Of a stretch of DNA of 58,190 nucleotides, positions 16,167 to 25,669 are shown one piece after another; position 1 is the stretch's first letter; each line of letters begins with the position of its first letter. Source of the DNA: an uncultured Prevotella sp. (lineage in GTDB: Bacteria > Bacteroidota > Bacteroidia > Bacteroidales > Bacteroidaceae); the NCBI GenBank assembly GCA_900554695.1, contig USHV01000017.1:1-58190 (forward strand), read 5' to 3'. The translations under genes and the position numbers were made by a program. Below the pieces are notes generated by a model. It was not told the DNA's origin, did not search any database, and saw only the letters and a list, made by a program, of their open reading frames with translations.

Positions 16167-16879
16167 CAGTCTTTAAGTGAATAAGTCACCGTCGTCACCA
16201 CACGCACCTTCTTCACATACGGCGTATTTGAGTCGCGGTCTTCTATCGAGAACTGCCCCTGGTCCGCCGTGAGTATCTTGTCGAGCTTACTGTGACTGTT
16301 GTCGGCAAACTGCTTTGCCGTCTTCTCGGCGTTGGCTATGGCCTCCTGCATCATCGACGGCTTCATTGCCGTGAACGATACGTATTCATATTTAACAGGA
16401 TTCTCATATCCTCCGTCAACGATTGCCACACCTTCTCTCAGCAGTTCGCCCTGACGTGCGATGATGCTTCTGACAAGTTTCACATTGCGCGAAGTCACTG
16501 TGATAATCGACGTTATGTTATATCTGTACTGGCTCTGGTTGCTCACGTATCTCTCAGCATTGAGATCAATCACCACCGGAGCGTTCACGTTTATCTCGCT
16601 TTCCTTTATGCCGTTTTCCAGCAGGAAGCTCTTTATCTTGCCCTGCGTCTGTTCTATCTTGTCATACAGATTGGGCAGATTGTTGCCAAGCTCTTTAGAA
16701 AGTATCGGCCATGTGACCTTGTCGGCATCGACCTCCTTTTCTGCAAGTCCCTTCACTGTGACTTTTCTGTCCTTATCGACAAAATCGTCAATTCCCCACT
16801 TTATGCACAGGCCCAGCACCACGATGCTGACGGCCAGGAGTGCGGCTTCGGCTATGCGCCCGTTCGTGTTCCATTTCAT
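16166..16879 (-). CDS. SIMPL-domain (DUF541) membrane-anchored protein
   Basis: A 237-residue protein with one N-terminal membrane helix (A-E-A-A-L-L-A-V-S-I-V-V-L-G-L, residues about 9-27), probably a signal anchor placing the rest in the periplasm. Residues about 40-235 form a SIMPL/DUF541 domain: V-T-V-K-G-L-A-E-K-E-V at the start, Y-N-I-T-S-I-I-T-V-T-S in the middle and the A-I-A-N-A-E-K-T-A-K-Q-F-A helix near 180. Family members (for example E. coli YggE) are linked to oxidative stress but have no proven biochemical activity. It is the first gene of a two-gene unit with the MATE transporter. Confidence 0.85.
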   Translation of the reverse strand: MKWNTNGRIAEAALLAVSIVVLGLCIKWGIDDFVDKDRKVTVKGLAEKEVDADKVTWPILSKELGNNLPNLYDKIEQTQGKIKSFLLENGIKESEINVNAPVVIDLNAERYVSNQSQYRYNITSIITVTSRNVKLVRSIIARQGELLREGVAIVDGGYENPVKYEYVSFTAMKPSMMQEAIANAEKTAKQFADNSHSKLDKILTADQGQFSIEDRDSNTPYVKKVRVVTTVTYSLKD

Positions 16880-17001
16880 AACAGCAATCCTTTCTTTAAT
16901 TTTATTTTTAGATGTCGTTATATTTCAATAATACAGAATACGGTCCGGCAATATGTGGACAGCAGGAAGCGATGTCTTTTCCCTTACCGTCACTATTGCA
17001 G

Positions 17002-17763
17002 TCAGCTGTCCTTACGGCTTATGGTATATCCGTTGGCCTGATGCGTAGCGAGCACCAGCACCTCGGCTATCTGCACGTGCTGCGGAGCGTTGGCAGCATA
17101 CACAGCTACGTCGGCAATGTCGTCACCCGTAAGCGGCTTTATGCCTTTATACACATTGTCGGCCCTGTCCTTGTCGCCATGGAAGCGCGTCACACTGAAG
17201 TTTGTCTCCACCAGTCCCGGCTTTATGTTAGTCACACGCACGCAAGTATCCACAAGGTCTATGCGCAGACCGTCGGTCAGAGTCTTCACGGCCGACTTGG
17301 TGGCGCAATACACATTGCCGCCGGCATAAGCCTGATCGCCTGCCACGCTGCCTATGTTTATCACATGACCACTGTTGCGCTCCACCATTCCGGGCACCAC
17401 AAGCCGGGTCATTGTGAGCAATCCCTTAATGTTGGTGTCTATCATTGTCCACCAGTCTTCGGGGTTGCCCTCATATTCCTTTTCCAGTCCGAGAGCCAGT
17501 CCTGCGTTGTTCACGAGCACGTCCACCTCGCTCCATTTACCATGAAGCGAGCCTACAGCCGCGGCGGCAGCCTCAGAATCGCGCACGTCGAAAGCCAATG
17601 TCATTACTTCAGTCTCTCCGGCGAGACTTTCCTTCAGACTCTCCAGCTTCGCCGTGTTGCGTCCTGTGAGTATCAGGTCGTAGCCCGAAGCCGCGAAACG
17701 ACGCGCACAAGCCTCACCTATTCCGCTTGTGGCGCCGGTTATCATTGCTATTTTTCTTTTCAT
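17002..17763 (-). CDS. Short-chain dehydrogenase/reductase
   Basis: A 253-residue classical SDR. The preferred start at 17763 overlaps the wecB stop as ATGA and begins M-K-R-K-I-A-M-I; an in-frame ATG further upstream lies inside wecB. NAD(P) site T-G-A-T-S-G-I-G at residues about 9-16, N-N-A-G near 88, catalytic Ser in I-N-I-G-S-V-A-G near 142 and Y-C-A-T-K near 155. The overall sequence resembles YdfG-like enzymes acting on serine or 3-hydroxy acids (malonic semialdehyde reduction in E. coli), but substrate is uncertain. It follows wecB by a 4-base overlap and is translationally coupled to it. Confidence 0.9.
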   Translation of the reverse strand: MKRKIAMITGATSGIGEACARRFAASGYDLILTGRNTAKLESLKESLAGETEVMTLAFDVRDSEAAAAAVGSLHGKWSEVDVLVNNAGLALGLEKEYEGNPEDWWTMIDTNIKGLLTMTRLVVPGMVERNSGHVINIGSVAGDQAYAGGNVYCATKSAVKTLTDGLRIDLVDTCVRVTNIKPGLVETNFSVTRFHGDKDRADNVYKGIKPLTGDDIADVAVYAANAPQHVQIAEVLVLATHQANGYTISRKDS

Positions 17764-18869
17764 ATCACTTTTCCTATTTCCATCAGTATCTGCACTATGC
17801 GTTCGGCAGAACGGCCGTCCCAACGCTCGGGCACACTGCTCTTTTTCCATTTTCCGGCAACCATGTGCTCAAGTTCCACACCGAGCTCAGCCGCATCCTC
17901 GCCCACAAGAACGTTCGTTCCTACGGTAACGGTCTCTATGTGCTCGGTATAATTGTTGAGCGTTATGCACGGCACGCCGTTGAATGTGGCCTCCTCTGCC
18001 ACATTACCCGAGTCGGTAACCACACCGAGGGCGTTGGCCGTGAGATATCCGAAGTCGAGATACGACAGCGAATCCACCACATGCATGCGTCCTGCCTCAT
18101 CGGGATGATTCTTCAGTATGTCGCCCACCACGGCAGCGGCAGGCTTTCTCAACGGTGCTACCACAGGCACATCGCCCACCTTGTCGAGCATCTCTACGAC
18201 CATCGTTTCCAGGTTAGCGCGGTCGGCAAGCAACGCCTTGCGGTTCAAGGTGAACACTATGTAGCCATGCTCTTTCAGTCCGAGACTGTCGAACAACGCC
18301 GGACGCGACATGCGGGAATGATTGAACCGCAGCGTATCCATCAGTATATTGCCCACCATATATATCTTCGACTGCTCTGCTCCCTCGCGTGTCGCAGCGC
18401 TGGTACCCTTGTATCCGGCTGTGAAGAGCAGGTCAGACAATCCGTCGATCACCAGACGGTTGATTTCCTTAGGCATGTTTATGTCGAACGAACGTGTGCC
18501 GGCTACAAGATGCGCGAGCGTCAGTCCCTGCTTCTTTGTCACGATGGCAGCCGCCATGGTAGAAGCAAGGTCGTCCACCACAATCACGGCATCGGTCTTG
18601 TGCTGGCGCAGATACTGCTCGAAACTCGACATCACCTGCCCCGTCAGCTCGTTCAGATTCTCGCAGTCAACGCCGAGATACACCTCAGGCTGCGGCATCT
18701 GCAAGTCCTCGAAAAGCGACGCTTCAAGTGTCGGGTCGTCCTTGCGTCCTGTATATACAAGATGATGACGTATATCCTTGCCACTGTTACGGGCACTGTC
18801 TATGGCCCTTACGATAGGAGCCAGTTTTATGAAATTGGGCCTTGCGCCCGCTACAATACATATTTCCAT
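17760..18869 (-). CDS. wecB: UDP-N-acetylglucosamine 2-epimerase (non-hydrolysing)
   Basis: A 369-residue cytoplasmic enzyme interconverting UDP-GlcNAc and UDP-ManNAc, giving precursors for surface polysaccharides. The N-terminus G-A-R-P-N-F-I-K-L-A-P-I is the family signature; the C-terminal UDP-binding region T-D-S-G-N-V-A-E-E-A near residue 287 and Y-T-E-H-I-E-T-V follow the family pattern with some substitutions (usual T-E-R-P-E is altered). Length is normal. No glycosyltransferase or UDP-ManNAc dehydrogenase lies nearby, so the polysaccharide served is unknown; the only partner is the coupled SDR gene. Confidence 0.88.
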   Translation of the reverse strand: MEICIVAGARPNFIKLAPIVRAIDSARNSGKDIRHHLVYTGRKDDPTLEASLFEDLQMPQPEVYLGVDCENLNELTGQVMSSFEQYLRQHKTDAVIVVDDLASTMAAAIVTKKQGLTLAHLVAGTRSFDINMPKEINRLVIDGLSDLLFTAGYKGTSAATREGAEQSKIYMVGNILMDTLRFNHSRMSRPALFDSLGLKEHGYIVFTLNRKALLADRANLETMVVEMLDKVGDVPVVAPLRKPAAAVVGDILKNHPDEAGRMHVVDSLSYLDFGYLTANALGVVTDSGNVAEEATFNGVPCITLNNYTEHIETVTVGTNVLVGEDAAELGVELEHMVAGKWKKSSVPERWDGRSAERIVQILMEIGKVI

Positions 18870-18901
18870 TATCCTTTTACCTTGTTATAATTTAACACAC
18901 A

Positions 18902-18942
18902 ATATGGCGTGACGGCCCTTTCAGCGGTACGTCGCGCCATAT
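18902..18942. terminator. 13-bp hairpin between wecB and the SPFH gene
   Basis: Arms 18902-18914 and 18930-18942 pair over all 13 positions (one G-U). No T run follows on either strand, so it may be a weak terminator or an mRNA-stabilising structure at the 3' end of the nfeD-SPFH transcript. Confidence 0.6.
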
Positions 18943-18955
18943 AGCTTAATATCTA

Positions 18956-19915
18956 TCAGTCTGCGTTCTTGAACAGTTCCTTTATTCCTCCTATGCTGCC
19001 CATGAGGTTTGTGGCCTCGTAAGGCAGATATACGGTCTTGGTCTTGTCGCCCTGTGCCAGCTCCTCGAGCATCTGTATGTACTTCTGTGCAAGCAGATAG
19101 TTGGCAGGATTGGTGCTCTTGCCCACGGCCTCGGTTATCTTCTCTATAGCGATGGCCTCGGCCTCGGCCTTGCGTATGCGTGCCTGCGCCTCACCCTCAG
19201 CACGCAGAATCTCCTGCTGCTTGGCTGCCTCGGCACGGTTGATGATGCTGGTCTTCTCACCTTCAGACTGGAGTATGGCCGACTGTTTCTGTCCTTCAGA
19301 CTGAAGTATGGTAGCACGCTTGTTGCGCTCTGCCTGCATCTGCTTCTCCATGGCCTGCAATACGCTTGCCGGCGGAGTGATGTCCTGAAGCTCTACGCGG
19401 TTCACCTTGATACCCCATTTGTTGGTAGCGTCGTCGAGCACGGCGCGCAACTTGGTGTTGATGGTGTCACGCGATGTGAGAGTCTGGTCAAGCTCCATCT
19501 CTCCTATGATGTTACGCAGCGTTGTCTGCGTAAGCTTCTCAATGGCGTTGGGCAGGTTGTTTATCTCGTATGCCGCCTTGAACGGATCCATTATCTGGAA
19601 ATACAGCAGCGCGTTGATCTGCATCTGGATGTTATCCTTCGTGATCACATTCTGCTTGTCGAAGTCGTACACCTGTTCGCGCAGGTCTATCACATTGGTA
19701 TATACATAGCGTCCGCGCACCACGGCAATCACGGTCTTTGCCCTGTCGATGAACGGAATTATGATGTTCACACCCGGTTGCAGTGTGGCATAATAGCGTC
19801 CGAGACGTTCGATTATTCTCGTCTCACTCTGCGGTATTATTACAACCGCCATCTTTACGAATAATATCGCGAGCACTACTATCGCGATAAGAAACCATGT
19901 TGTAAATGTAAACAT
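18956..19915 (-). CDS. SPFH/band-7 protein (stomatin/QmcA-like)
   Basis: A 319-residue membrane-associated protein. An N-terminal hydrophobic segment (residues about 3-28) anchors it; the SPFH domain (about 25-200) starts with I-I-P-Q-S-E-T-R-I-I-E-R-L-G-R-Y and contains the typical D-L-R-E-Q-V-Y-D-F and I-T-K-D-N stretches. From about 190 to 270 there is a long Ala/Glu/Lys/Gln helical coil (E-R-N-K-R-A-T-I-L-Q-S-E-G and repeats of S-E-G). Such proteins form large oligomers in membrane microdomains. It lies 86 bases downstream of an NfeD-like gene; stomatin/NfeD pairs are a well-known conserved arrangement. Confidence 0.92.
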   Translation of the reverse strand: MFTFTTWFLIAIVVLAILFVKMAVVIIPQSETRIIERLGRYYATLQPGVNIIIPFIDRAKTVIAVVRGRYVYTNVIDLREQVYDFDKQNVITKDNIQMQINALLYFQIMDPFKAAYEINNLPNAIEKLTQTTLRNIIGEMELDQTLTSRDTINTKLRAVLDDATNKWGIKVNRVELQDITPPASVLQAMEKQMQAERNKRATILQSEGQKQSAILQSEGEKTSIINRAEAAKQQEILRAEGEAQARIRKAEAEAIAIEKITEAVGKSTNPANYLLAQKYIQMLEELAQGDKTKTVYLPYEATNLMGSIGGIKELFKNAD

Positions 19916-20001
19916 ATCCTGTTTTTGTTTTGGTTAATATTCAGAGACAGTCTCGATGCCACGCCTGCAAGACGTGCAGCCGTGCACGAAGTGCCGGAGC
20001 C

Positions 20002-20448
20002 TTAGATTCTTCTCACCTTTATGATGATGCTCTCACGGCCGGTCACCTTCACCTTCTCGCCCACAGCTATGTCGTCCTCGTCGTCGGTCTCGGCCTTCCA
20101 GTCGTCACCGTCTATCTTCACACGGCCGTAGCCCTCGGCCTTTATAGTCTCGCTCACCTCTCCGATGCGCCCAATGAGCGCGTCGGCATTGCTCACACGC
20201 TTGTCGGCATTGCGTCTCAACAACTTGACAAGCCGCGGACGGAGAAGCCTCAACGAGAGCACCGAGAACACTGCGAATGCCAGTACCTGTACCCATAACG
20301 GCGCACCGACAAGAGCTGTCGCCACTCCGAAAAGCGCGCCGACGGCGAAACACGTCACGAAGAAGTCGCCGGAGCTCATCTCCACGACAAGGCATATAAC
20401 GGCTATTATGGTCCAGACCAGCCAAAGGTTTTCAGCTATATACGACAT
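20002..20448 (-). CDS. NfeD-like membrane protein
   Basis: A 148-residue protein with two or three membrane helices in residues about 8-75 (W-L-V-W-T-I-I-A-V-I-C-L-V and V-L-A-F-A-V-F-S-V-L-S-L), and a C-terminal OB-fold-like domain (about 85-148) with G-R-I-G-E-V, W-K-A-E-T and V-G-E-K-V-K-V, as in short NfeD proteins lacking the ClpP-like protease domain. It is the first gene of a two-gene unit with the SPFH protein, which it is expected to bind. A TATCTTTG element at 20486-20493 is a plausible promoter. Confidence 0.88.
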   Translation of the reverse strand: MSYIAENLWLVWTIIAVICLVVEMSSGDFFVTCFAVGALFGVATALVGAPLWVQVLAFAVFSVLSLRLLRPRLVKLLRRNADKRVSNADALIGRIGEVSETIKAEGYGRVKIDGDDWKAETDDEDDIAVGEKVKVTGRESIIIKVRRI

Positions 20449-20485
20449 ATCTGTATGACTACTCTTTTAGGGTTAAAATATTTCT

Positions 20486-20493
20486 CAAAGATA
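20486..20493 (-). promoter_or_regulatory. Putative -7 box of the nfeD-SPFH operon
   Basis: Minus-strand TATCTTTG about 38 bases upstream of the NfeD ATG. The -33 region at 20-base spacing reads TTTC, one mismatch from TTTG. Confidence 0.55.
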
Positions 20494-20992
20494 GCACTTT
20501 ATTTTTATGCGCAGAAATTATTTAACATACATAAACACTACTCCACATTCAGACCTACAGACGCACGCACTCATATCGGCGATACACCACATATAAGAAC
20601 TGAAAGACAGCATTACCAAGCGCCGCGTAAATATGGCTCAGCGAGAATTATGCGGGGATTTGTTTTTAATCACAATCGATTATCAGAAGTACAATGATTC
20701 TCACCATATTGTCGAGTTGGCTGTTTTCACTCTTTGTCGAAGGCATATCAGGCTACGTCAGGACAACATATCGAACGTAAGAACGGCAGAAGAGCGGAGG
20801 ATGTAGTGATAAATAATAATTATGATATGAAATGATCGTCTATGGTATGATGACCGATTTTGGTTTAATCAAGAAACAGATTCTTAATCAGTCTCTGTGG
20901 CTACATGTTAAGACGGCGGAGTTCTCGACCCGAAACGGCATTGCTTTCTTTTGCCGAAAGAAAATCTTATTCTGTCGAAATAGAAACAAAAT
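20494..20992. other. Intergenic region without recognised features
   Basis: About 500 bases upstream of the nfeD promoter and before repeat element A. No gene, hairpin or promoter that I can support; similarity of element A to element B may extend some bases into the right end (shared GCTCATTTTGTTTC when read on the B strand). Confidence 0.4.
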
Positions 20993-21430
20993 GAGCGACT
21001 TTCAAATTGTAACCGGATTTTGATTTTTCGGTCCGGGTTTCCTGTTCTACCCCGAAAAATAAGCGCGTATTTGCGAGCGGACTCTCCTTCGGGCGCAAAT
21101 ACGCGGAAAACAAGAGGTTTTTGTAAGACATTGAATGTCAATGACTTAACTTTAAGGAGCATTTTCCCGTTTTGCAATATGCACCATTTCGGCTTGCGAA
21201 ATGGCCCATTTCAGGGGCCAATATAGGCCATATCGCACCCTAAAATGGGCTTAATTGCAACACGAAATGGGCAATATCGGAAAGCAAAACGCAGCATTTC
21301 GGACTACGGTTCGGGGTCTATCACGATGCAATATGATGCGAAACAGGCATCATATTACCATATTTAACATTCCTTTACACCTGATTTCCGATTTTATTTT
21401 GTCAAAAAAATGTCAAGAAAAATTGTAAGT
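20993..21430 (+). repeat. Interspersed 440-bp element, copy A (forward)
   Basis: One of four full copies (A-D) of a non-coding element. In forward orientation it shows: start ACTTTCAAATTGTAACC; a hairpin with 11-bp arms GCGTATTTGCG (21065-21075) and CGCAAATACGC (21094-21104) around an 18-base loop; a conserved TCAATGACTTA-type segment; a 132-bp block of six 22-bp degenerate units (21176-21307), each of the type GAAATGGGC..CATTTCGG; a TTTAACATTCCTTTACA segment; an AT-rich end TTTTGTCAAAA..GTCAAGAAAAATTGTAAGT. The two ends share an imperfect inverted ACTT(T/A)CAA motif. Located upstream of nfeD and downstream of the glycoside hydrolase gene. Confidence 0.92.
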
Positions 21431-21696
21431 TCGTATCTCGGGTTTTCATCTAAAGAGCCGATATTTGTATTGAAATATAATGGAATTATATCGAAAGGAA
21501 AATATGGATTTTCCGGAAAAGCACCGACTTTTTAATTGAAAAACATCGACATCAGCCGTGAGGCGAAACGCGGGAAACATAAGTATCTTTTACCGCAATG
21601 ATTTTCTTATATTCCATAAACATCAATATTGTGAGCCGTGAATATGCTTACCGCGGAGTCGCGACAACCATCCGCACAATCCATAGAACAACAAAA

Positions 21697-21727
21697 AGGT
21701 CCGAATGCCACCCCGGCATCCGGACCT
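21697..21727 (-). terminator. Terminator of the glycoside hydrolase gene
   Basis: A GC-rich 13-bp stem (AGGTCCGAATGCC pairing GGCATCCGGACCT, one mismatch or wobble) with a 5-base loop, followed by TTTTTGTTGTTC on the minus strand, about 50 bases after the stop. Confidence 0.85.
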
Positions 21728-21773
21728 CAAAAAACTACTTTAACACTATGTTTTACTTTACGACTATCTGTTT

Positions 21774-24700
21774 TTACTTAACCACAATCTTACGACCGTT
21801 ACTGATGTATATGCCCGAAGCCAGATTGTTCTTGTCAACACGCACGCCTCCGAGCGTATATACGCTGTCGTCGTCAGTCCGGATGTCTGCCACCGGTCCG
21901 GCAATCGACGTTGTCGGGCTGTCGTCCTGCATCAGTTTATATAGTCCGTTGGAGTGCATCCACAGCTTATGGTTGCCTTCAACATCAACAATGTCGCCTT
22001 TGCTGAACCACGTCGGACCGCCCGGCTCGAAGTCGTCCTCAAGCACCACTTCCGGCGTTCCGTCCTCTGCATAACTCGTCATAACGATATTGTCGAAATA
22101 AGCCTCATCCTTCTGCGGACCGCTGGCGTCTATCCTGAAGCCCACATCGCCAAGCACGAGCTTGTCGGAGAAATCCATGAACGTATCGACAAGCACACCG
22201 TCGATGTATGTCTTTATCAGCGAGCCCTTCACTTCTATCTTCACGCGGTGCTCCTTTCCCTCTATATCGCTCTTCGAGAACGAATCGAACTCGGTGTCGC
22301 TCCATGTCAGGTTGCCGCCGTTATACACGTGGCGGCGTATGCGCGGCAGGTTGCCGTCGAATATATTTACCGCCCACATATAATAATTGTTGTCGTCGAT
22401 TGAGGAGAACACCAGGCACGCGTCGTCGCGCAGGAGCGTAAGGTCGGCCTCAACGGTGTACCAAAGCTTTCTGAATCCGAGCGGCCACGCATACACGTCT
22501 CTCGTCATAGCGCCTGTCACACACAGCCATCCGTCTTCCACACTGCCCTCAGAGAACGTGTTGTCGCCGGAGAAGTCTTCGGCAAAAAGCGTCTCGCCGG
22601 CAGACGAGCTAACCCGTATATCGTCGAAACGTGCGTTCTCCTCGCATCCGGCGGCATCGCTGTGGGTCTCGCGGAATCCTATAAGTCCGTAGGCGAACTG
22701 TCCGTAACGCTCATCCACGAGCACGTCGTTGATGTATGTACGTGCCACTACACCGTTCTCGACAGCTATCTTCAGATTGAAAGCGTCGGTCGTGTTGATA
22801 GTCACCTTGTCCTTCAGGCTCACCTCGTCGAGCAGTTCCACGCGTCCGTCAAACCAACGGTGAGGACGCAGCTTGGGCTCTGACGGATTCTCGAGATTCA
22901 CCTGCCACATATAATAATTGCTCGTGTTGCGGCCGGCAAAACATATTCCGGCAGAGAGCTGGTCTATCTTCACCTTCATCTCCACGGTGTAGCTATTGTC
23001 CTCAACAGCAGGAGCCTCGGTGGTGTCGAGTATCTTGTTTTCGACAAGGAACGCCGACTGCTCCGGCGCGAGCTTCAGAGTGAGCACCGTGTTACCGCCC
23101 TCGTAGCTTATCTCGGCAGGCTTGCTCTTGCCTGTGCGCGGGTCGAGCAGAGTGCAGGCAGACAGCTTGCCCTTGAGCGTTATCTTGTTTTCGGCTGTCG
23201 CTCCGTCTATGTTACCGAAGTAATATACGTTGCCGCCCGAAATCACTTTGTGTATATAGTTGAACGGTTGCTGCGTGTTGCTGAATCTTACGTCGAGTTC
23301 TGTGTCGGCAAGCGCGCCGCGCAGGGTCTCGGCTGTCGGGTTCTCCACAAACACGGCGTTGCCCTTGTCTTTCTCGGTGACGAGCATACGGTTCACAATC
23401 GAGACTATATCGTCGTCCTCGCCGTTCATGTCGGCGGTCTGTTGCGGCAACTGTGTGGTGAAGATTATCTTCACTCCGTTCTCCCATGCCTTCTCTATCT
23501 TCTTCATGTTGCTCAGAGTCATGACCTTACAACCCGGCACTATGATTACGGAGTAGGACTCGCTGTTGGTCTTGTTGCTCATGACGAAGCGTCCGCCGGT
23601 GACGTCGCAGCGGTCGTCTATCACCTCGGGATGAACGTATGTGAAGTCAACGCCGAGCTGATCGGTGAGTATTGCCGACACAACATTATAGTCTATGCCC
23701 GGTATGTCCACGCCACCCTGATAGTAACCTTTCGGTCCGTCGAGATAATGACCGGCCTGCATGGTGGTTATGGGATACACCACGGCAACGTCGGCAACGT
23801 GACGTCCCGGACGTGCCAGCATGTAGTTGAGACGCGAAAGGAACGTATTGAAGTCGGCAAGGCCGTAGTTGTAGAGCGGATTACGGTATGACAGCTCAGG
23901 CAGGAACGTCACGTTGCTGTTGTCATACCACACGGCGTGGGGTATGAGCTGGTTGATACCTTTGGTATATTGTTCCGTCGCTATGCGGTACATTGTCTCC
24001 ATCGATATGTTACCCATGTCGCCATAGGTCTCCGACATTACGTATGTCTTGTCCCAGTTGTTGGCCGACGACGACACCACCTTATAGAAATTCTCTGCCG
24101 GACGATTGCCGCCTATCTTGTCGATGCCGGGCATTCCCATATATTTTCCGTCGAGCATCAGGTCGCCGGAAACGCTCACGGGATTCACCACTTCCTCTTG
24201 GTCCTGATGGCCTGTCGATAATATGCCGTGTGCGTCGGCCCAATCGCTGATGGTCTTCATGAATCCTTCGGCATAAAGAGCCGCACGCATACCGAAGAGA
24301 CAGTTGCGCGCAGCCGCTGTCTTCGGACCTATGTCGTACCACAGAGCCGGATAGATGGTCTCAGGTGAGAAACCGAAACGCTCGGTGAACTTCTCGTTGA
24401 AATCGTCGGTCCACATGCGTCCGTTGGCACGATACATCGTCGGTTCGTCGAAGAATGTGGTAGTGATGGTTGTTCCGAAAGCCTCCGGAAATTGCTTATA
24501 GTAGGCTTCGTGCGTGTCCTGCACAAACAGGCTGACAGCCTCCGGCGACAGATAGTTCACGTTGGGATCGCCGTCTTCCACACACACGAACGACATTATC
24601 TTCCACGTACCGTCCTCCGGCACGTCCCATGTCAGTATGTTTCCCTCCACATGATCGCGCAGGGAGATTATCTCTTTAGTGTTGGTCTCCATGGCTACCA

Positions 24701-25208
24701 CTGCCATCAGTGTGCCGCTCGCGTTTATTCTGCGGCGCAGCGACTGGCCGGGCGTGGTGACATATTCCGACTTGTCGAGACGCCGTATGGTCATTCCGGG
24801 ATGATTGTTCTTGAAGGTCGTCACTCCGGAACCGTTTATCGCGCCCATGCTTCCGCTCGGAAATCCGTATTCATCGTAAAGCGACATCTTGGCACCATGG
24901 GCCTTTGCCGTCTCTATAGCCTTGCCGTAGAGTCTGAAATACTCGTCAGACAAATATTCGGGACGGAACGCCTGGCCGAACGGCAGCAAGGCACAACCGC
25001 CGTATTTGTCTTTTGTTATCATGTTGTCGAGCTGAGTCTTGATGGCATCTTCCTTCACCTCGGTGTTGTTCCAGAACCACAACGGAATGGGACGCCACGA
25101 CATCGCCGGCGCGGAAAATCCTCTAAGGCTCATCGGCTCCGACTGTGCCAATGCACTGATAGCGCATACTACAAACAGCATTGCAACTGTAAAACGCGTT
25201 ATTCTCAT
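21774..25208 (-). CDS. Secreted glycoside hydrolase (GH106-like) with two C-terminal beta-sandwich modules
   Basis: A 1144-residue secreted enzyme. Signal peptide residues 1-21 (A-I-S-A-L-A-Q). Residues about 35-700 resemble the alpha-L-rhamnosidase GH106 barrel: I-P-L-W-F-W-N-N-T-E-V, Y-G-G-C-A-L-L-P-F-G, S-L-Y-D-E-Y-G-F-P-S-G and the acidic F-F-D-E-P-T-M-Y near 257 are typical positions. Two related modules (about 725-880 and 895-1060), each with Y-Y-M-W-x-V-N and F-D-D-I/F-D-N-I strands, look like LamG/DUF1080-type carbohydrate-binding sandwiches. The last 35 residues (L-G-G-V-R-V-D ... G-I-Y-I-S-N-G-R-K-I-V-V-K) resemble secretion or sorting tails common in Prevotella. Family assignment is by pattern only; the substrate could be a rhamnose-containing plant glycan. 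It is not next to a SusC/SusD pair. Confidence 0.72.
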   Translation of the reverse strand: MRITRFTVAMLFVVCAISALAQSEPMSLRGFSAPAMSWRPIPLWFWNNTEVKEDAIKTQLDNMITKDKYGGCALLPFGQAFRPEYLSDEYFRLYGKAIETAKAHGAKMSLYDEYGFPSGSMGAINGSGVTTFKNNHPGMTIRRLDKSEYVTTPGQSLRRRINASGTLMAVVAMETNTKEIISLRDHVEGNILTWDVPEDGTWKIMSFVCVEDGDPNVNYLSPEAVSLFVQDTHEAYYKQFPEAFGTTITTTFFDEPTMYRANGRMWTDDFNEKFTERFGFSPETIYPALWYDIGPKTAAARNCLFGMRAALYAEGFMKTISDWADAHGILSTGHQDQEEVVNPVSVSGDLMLDGKYMGMPGIDKIGGNRPAENFYKVVSSSANNWDKTYVMSETYGDMGNISMETMYRIATEQYTKGINQLIPHAVWYDNSNVTFLPELSYRNPLYNYGLADFNTFLSRLNYMLARPGRHVADVAVVYPITTMQAGHYLDGPKGYYQGGVDIPGIDYNVVSAILTDQLGVDFTYVHPEVIDDRCDVTGGRFVMSNKTNSESYSVIIVPGCKVMTLSNMKKIEKAWENGVKIIFTTQLPQQTADMNGEDDDIVSIVNRMLVTEKDKGNAVFVENPTAETLRGALADTELDVRFSNTQQPFNYIHKVISGGNVYYFGNIDGATAENKITLKGKLSACTLLDPRTGKSKPAEISYEGGNTVLTLKLAPEQSAFLVENKILDTTEAPAVEDNSYTVEMKVKIDQLSAGICFAGRNTSNYYMWQVNLENPSEPKLRPHRWFDGRVELLDEVSLKDKVTINTTDAFNLKIAVENGVVARTYINDVLVDERYGQFAYGLIGFRETHSDAAGCEENARFDDIRVSSSAGETLFAEDFSGDNTFSEGSVEDGWLCVTGAMTRDVYAWPLGFRKLWYTVEADLTLLRDDACLVFSSIDDNNYYMWAVNIFDGNLPRIRRHVYNGGNLTWSDTEFDSFSKSDIEGKEHRVKIEVKGSLIKTYIDGVLVDTFMDFSDKLVLGDVGFRIDASGPQKDEAYFDNIVMTSYAEDGTPEVVLEDDFEPGGPTWFSKGDIVDVEGNHKLWMHSNGLYKLMQDDSPTTSIAGPVADIRTDDDSVYTLGGVRVDKNNLASGIYISNGRKIVVK

Positions 25209-25669
25209 ATTAAGTTAGTATAAATATTTAAGTTCTGATATAAATTCAAAGTATTACAGGTAAACCGGAAGCTGCGTCTGATGACCGCGAATCATCATTA
25301 TTCACACTGCTGATTTTCAAACAAGCGGATGCAGTCAACGCGACATCAGCCGCAGACAAAGATAGGAAAATAATTCATATAGAGCCTTGACGACACATGG
25401 CCATAGGCATAATGGTATCAAAAAATATATCTAAAAGCGCAAATATTGCTGTTGTCCGCGGGATGACCACACACGTATAACTGCAAAAAATGCTCTTCAT
25501 AATAATTCCAAACCGGACATACCGATGTGTCGCGACGGCACAAAAGCATCATCATCGCACCGGGCTGACATGCCGACGGAATAAAATCATAGAATGTTTG
25601 TCCTATAAATTCGTTTTTTATATTATATTTGCATGTCATTTGACAGGATTAAAATAATACCGTAAGAAA
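25209..25669. other. Intergenic region, divergent promoters
   Basis: Between the hydrolase gene (minus) and the fusion gene (plus). TATATTTG at 25624-25631 is a plausible -7 box for the plus gene, with TTTG 23 bases upstream. No other gene or structure recognised; the 73-codon minus frame at 25418-25639 looks spurious. Confidence 0.45.

Noticed and set aside
20908..21177. Open frame of 89 codons in repeat copy A that matches a 98-codon frame in copy B (31333-31629)
   Set aside because: The same frame is broken by stops in copies C (after about four codons) and D. Matching translations reflect shared DNA, so the element is taken as non-coding.
20993..21430. Classical MITE with terminal inverted repeats
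   Set aside because: The two ends share only about 9 of 11 bases (ACTTTCAAATT versus ACTTACAATTT), no target-site duplication is visible, and similarity between copies extends past these ends. Kept only as one possible origin.
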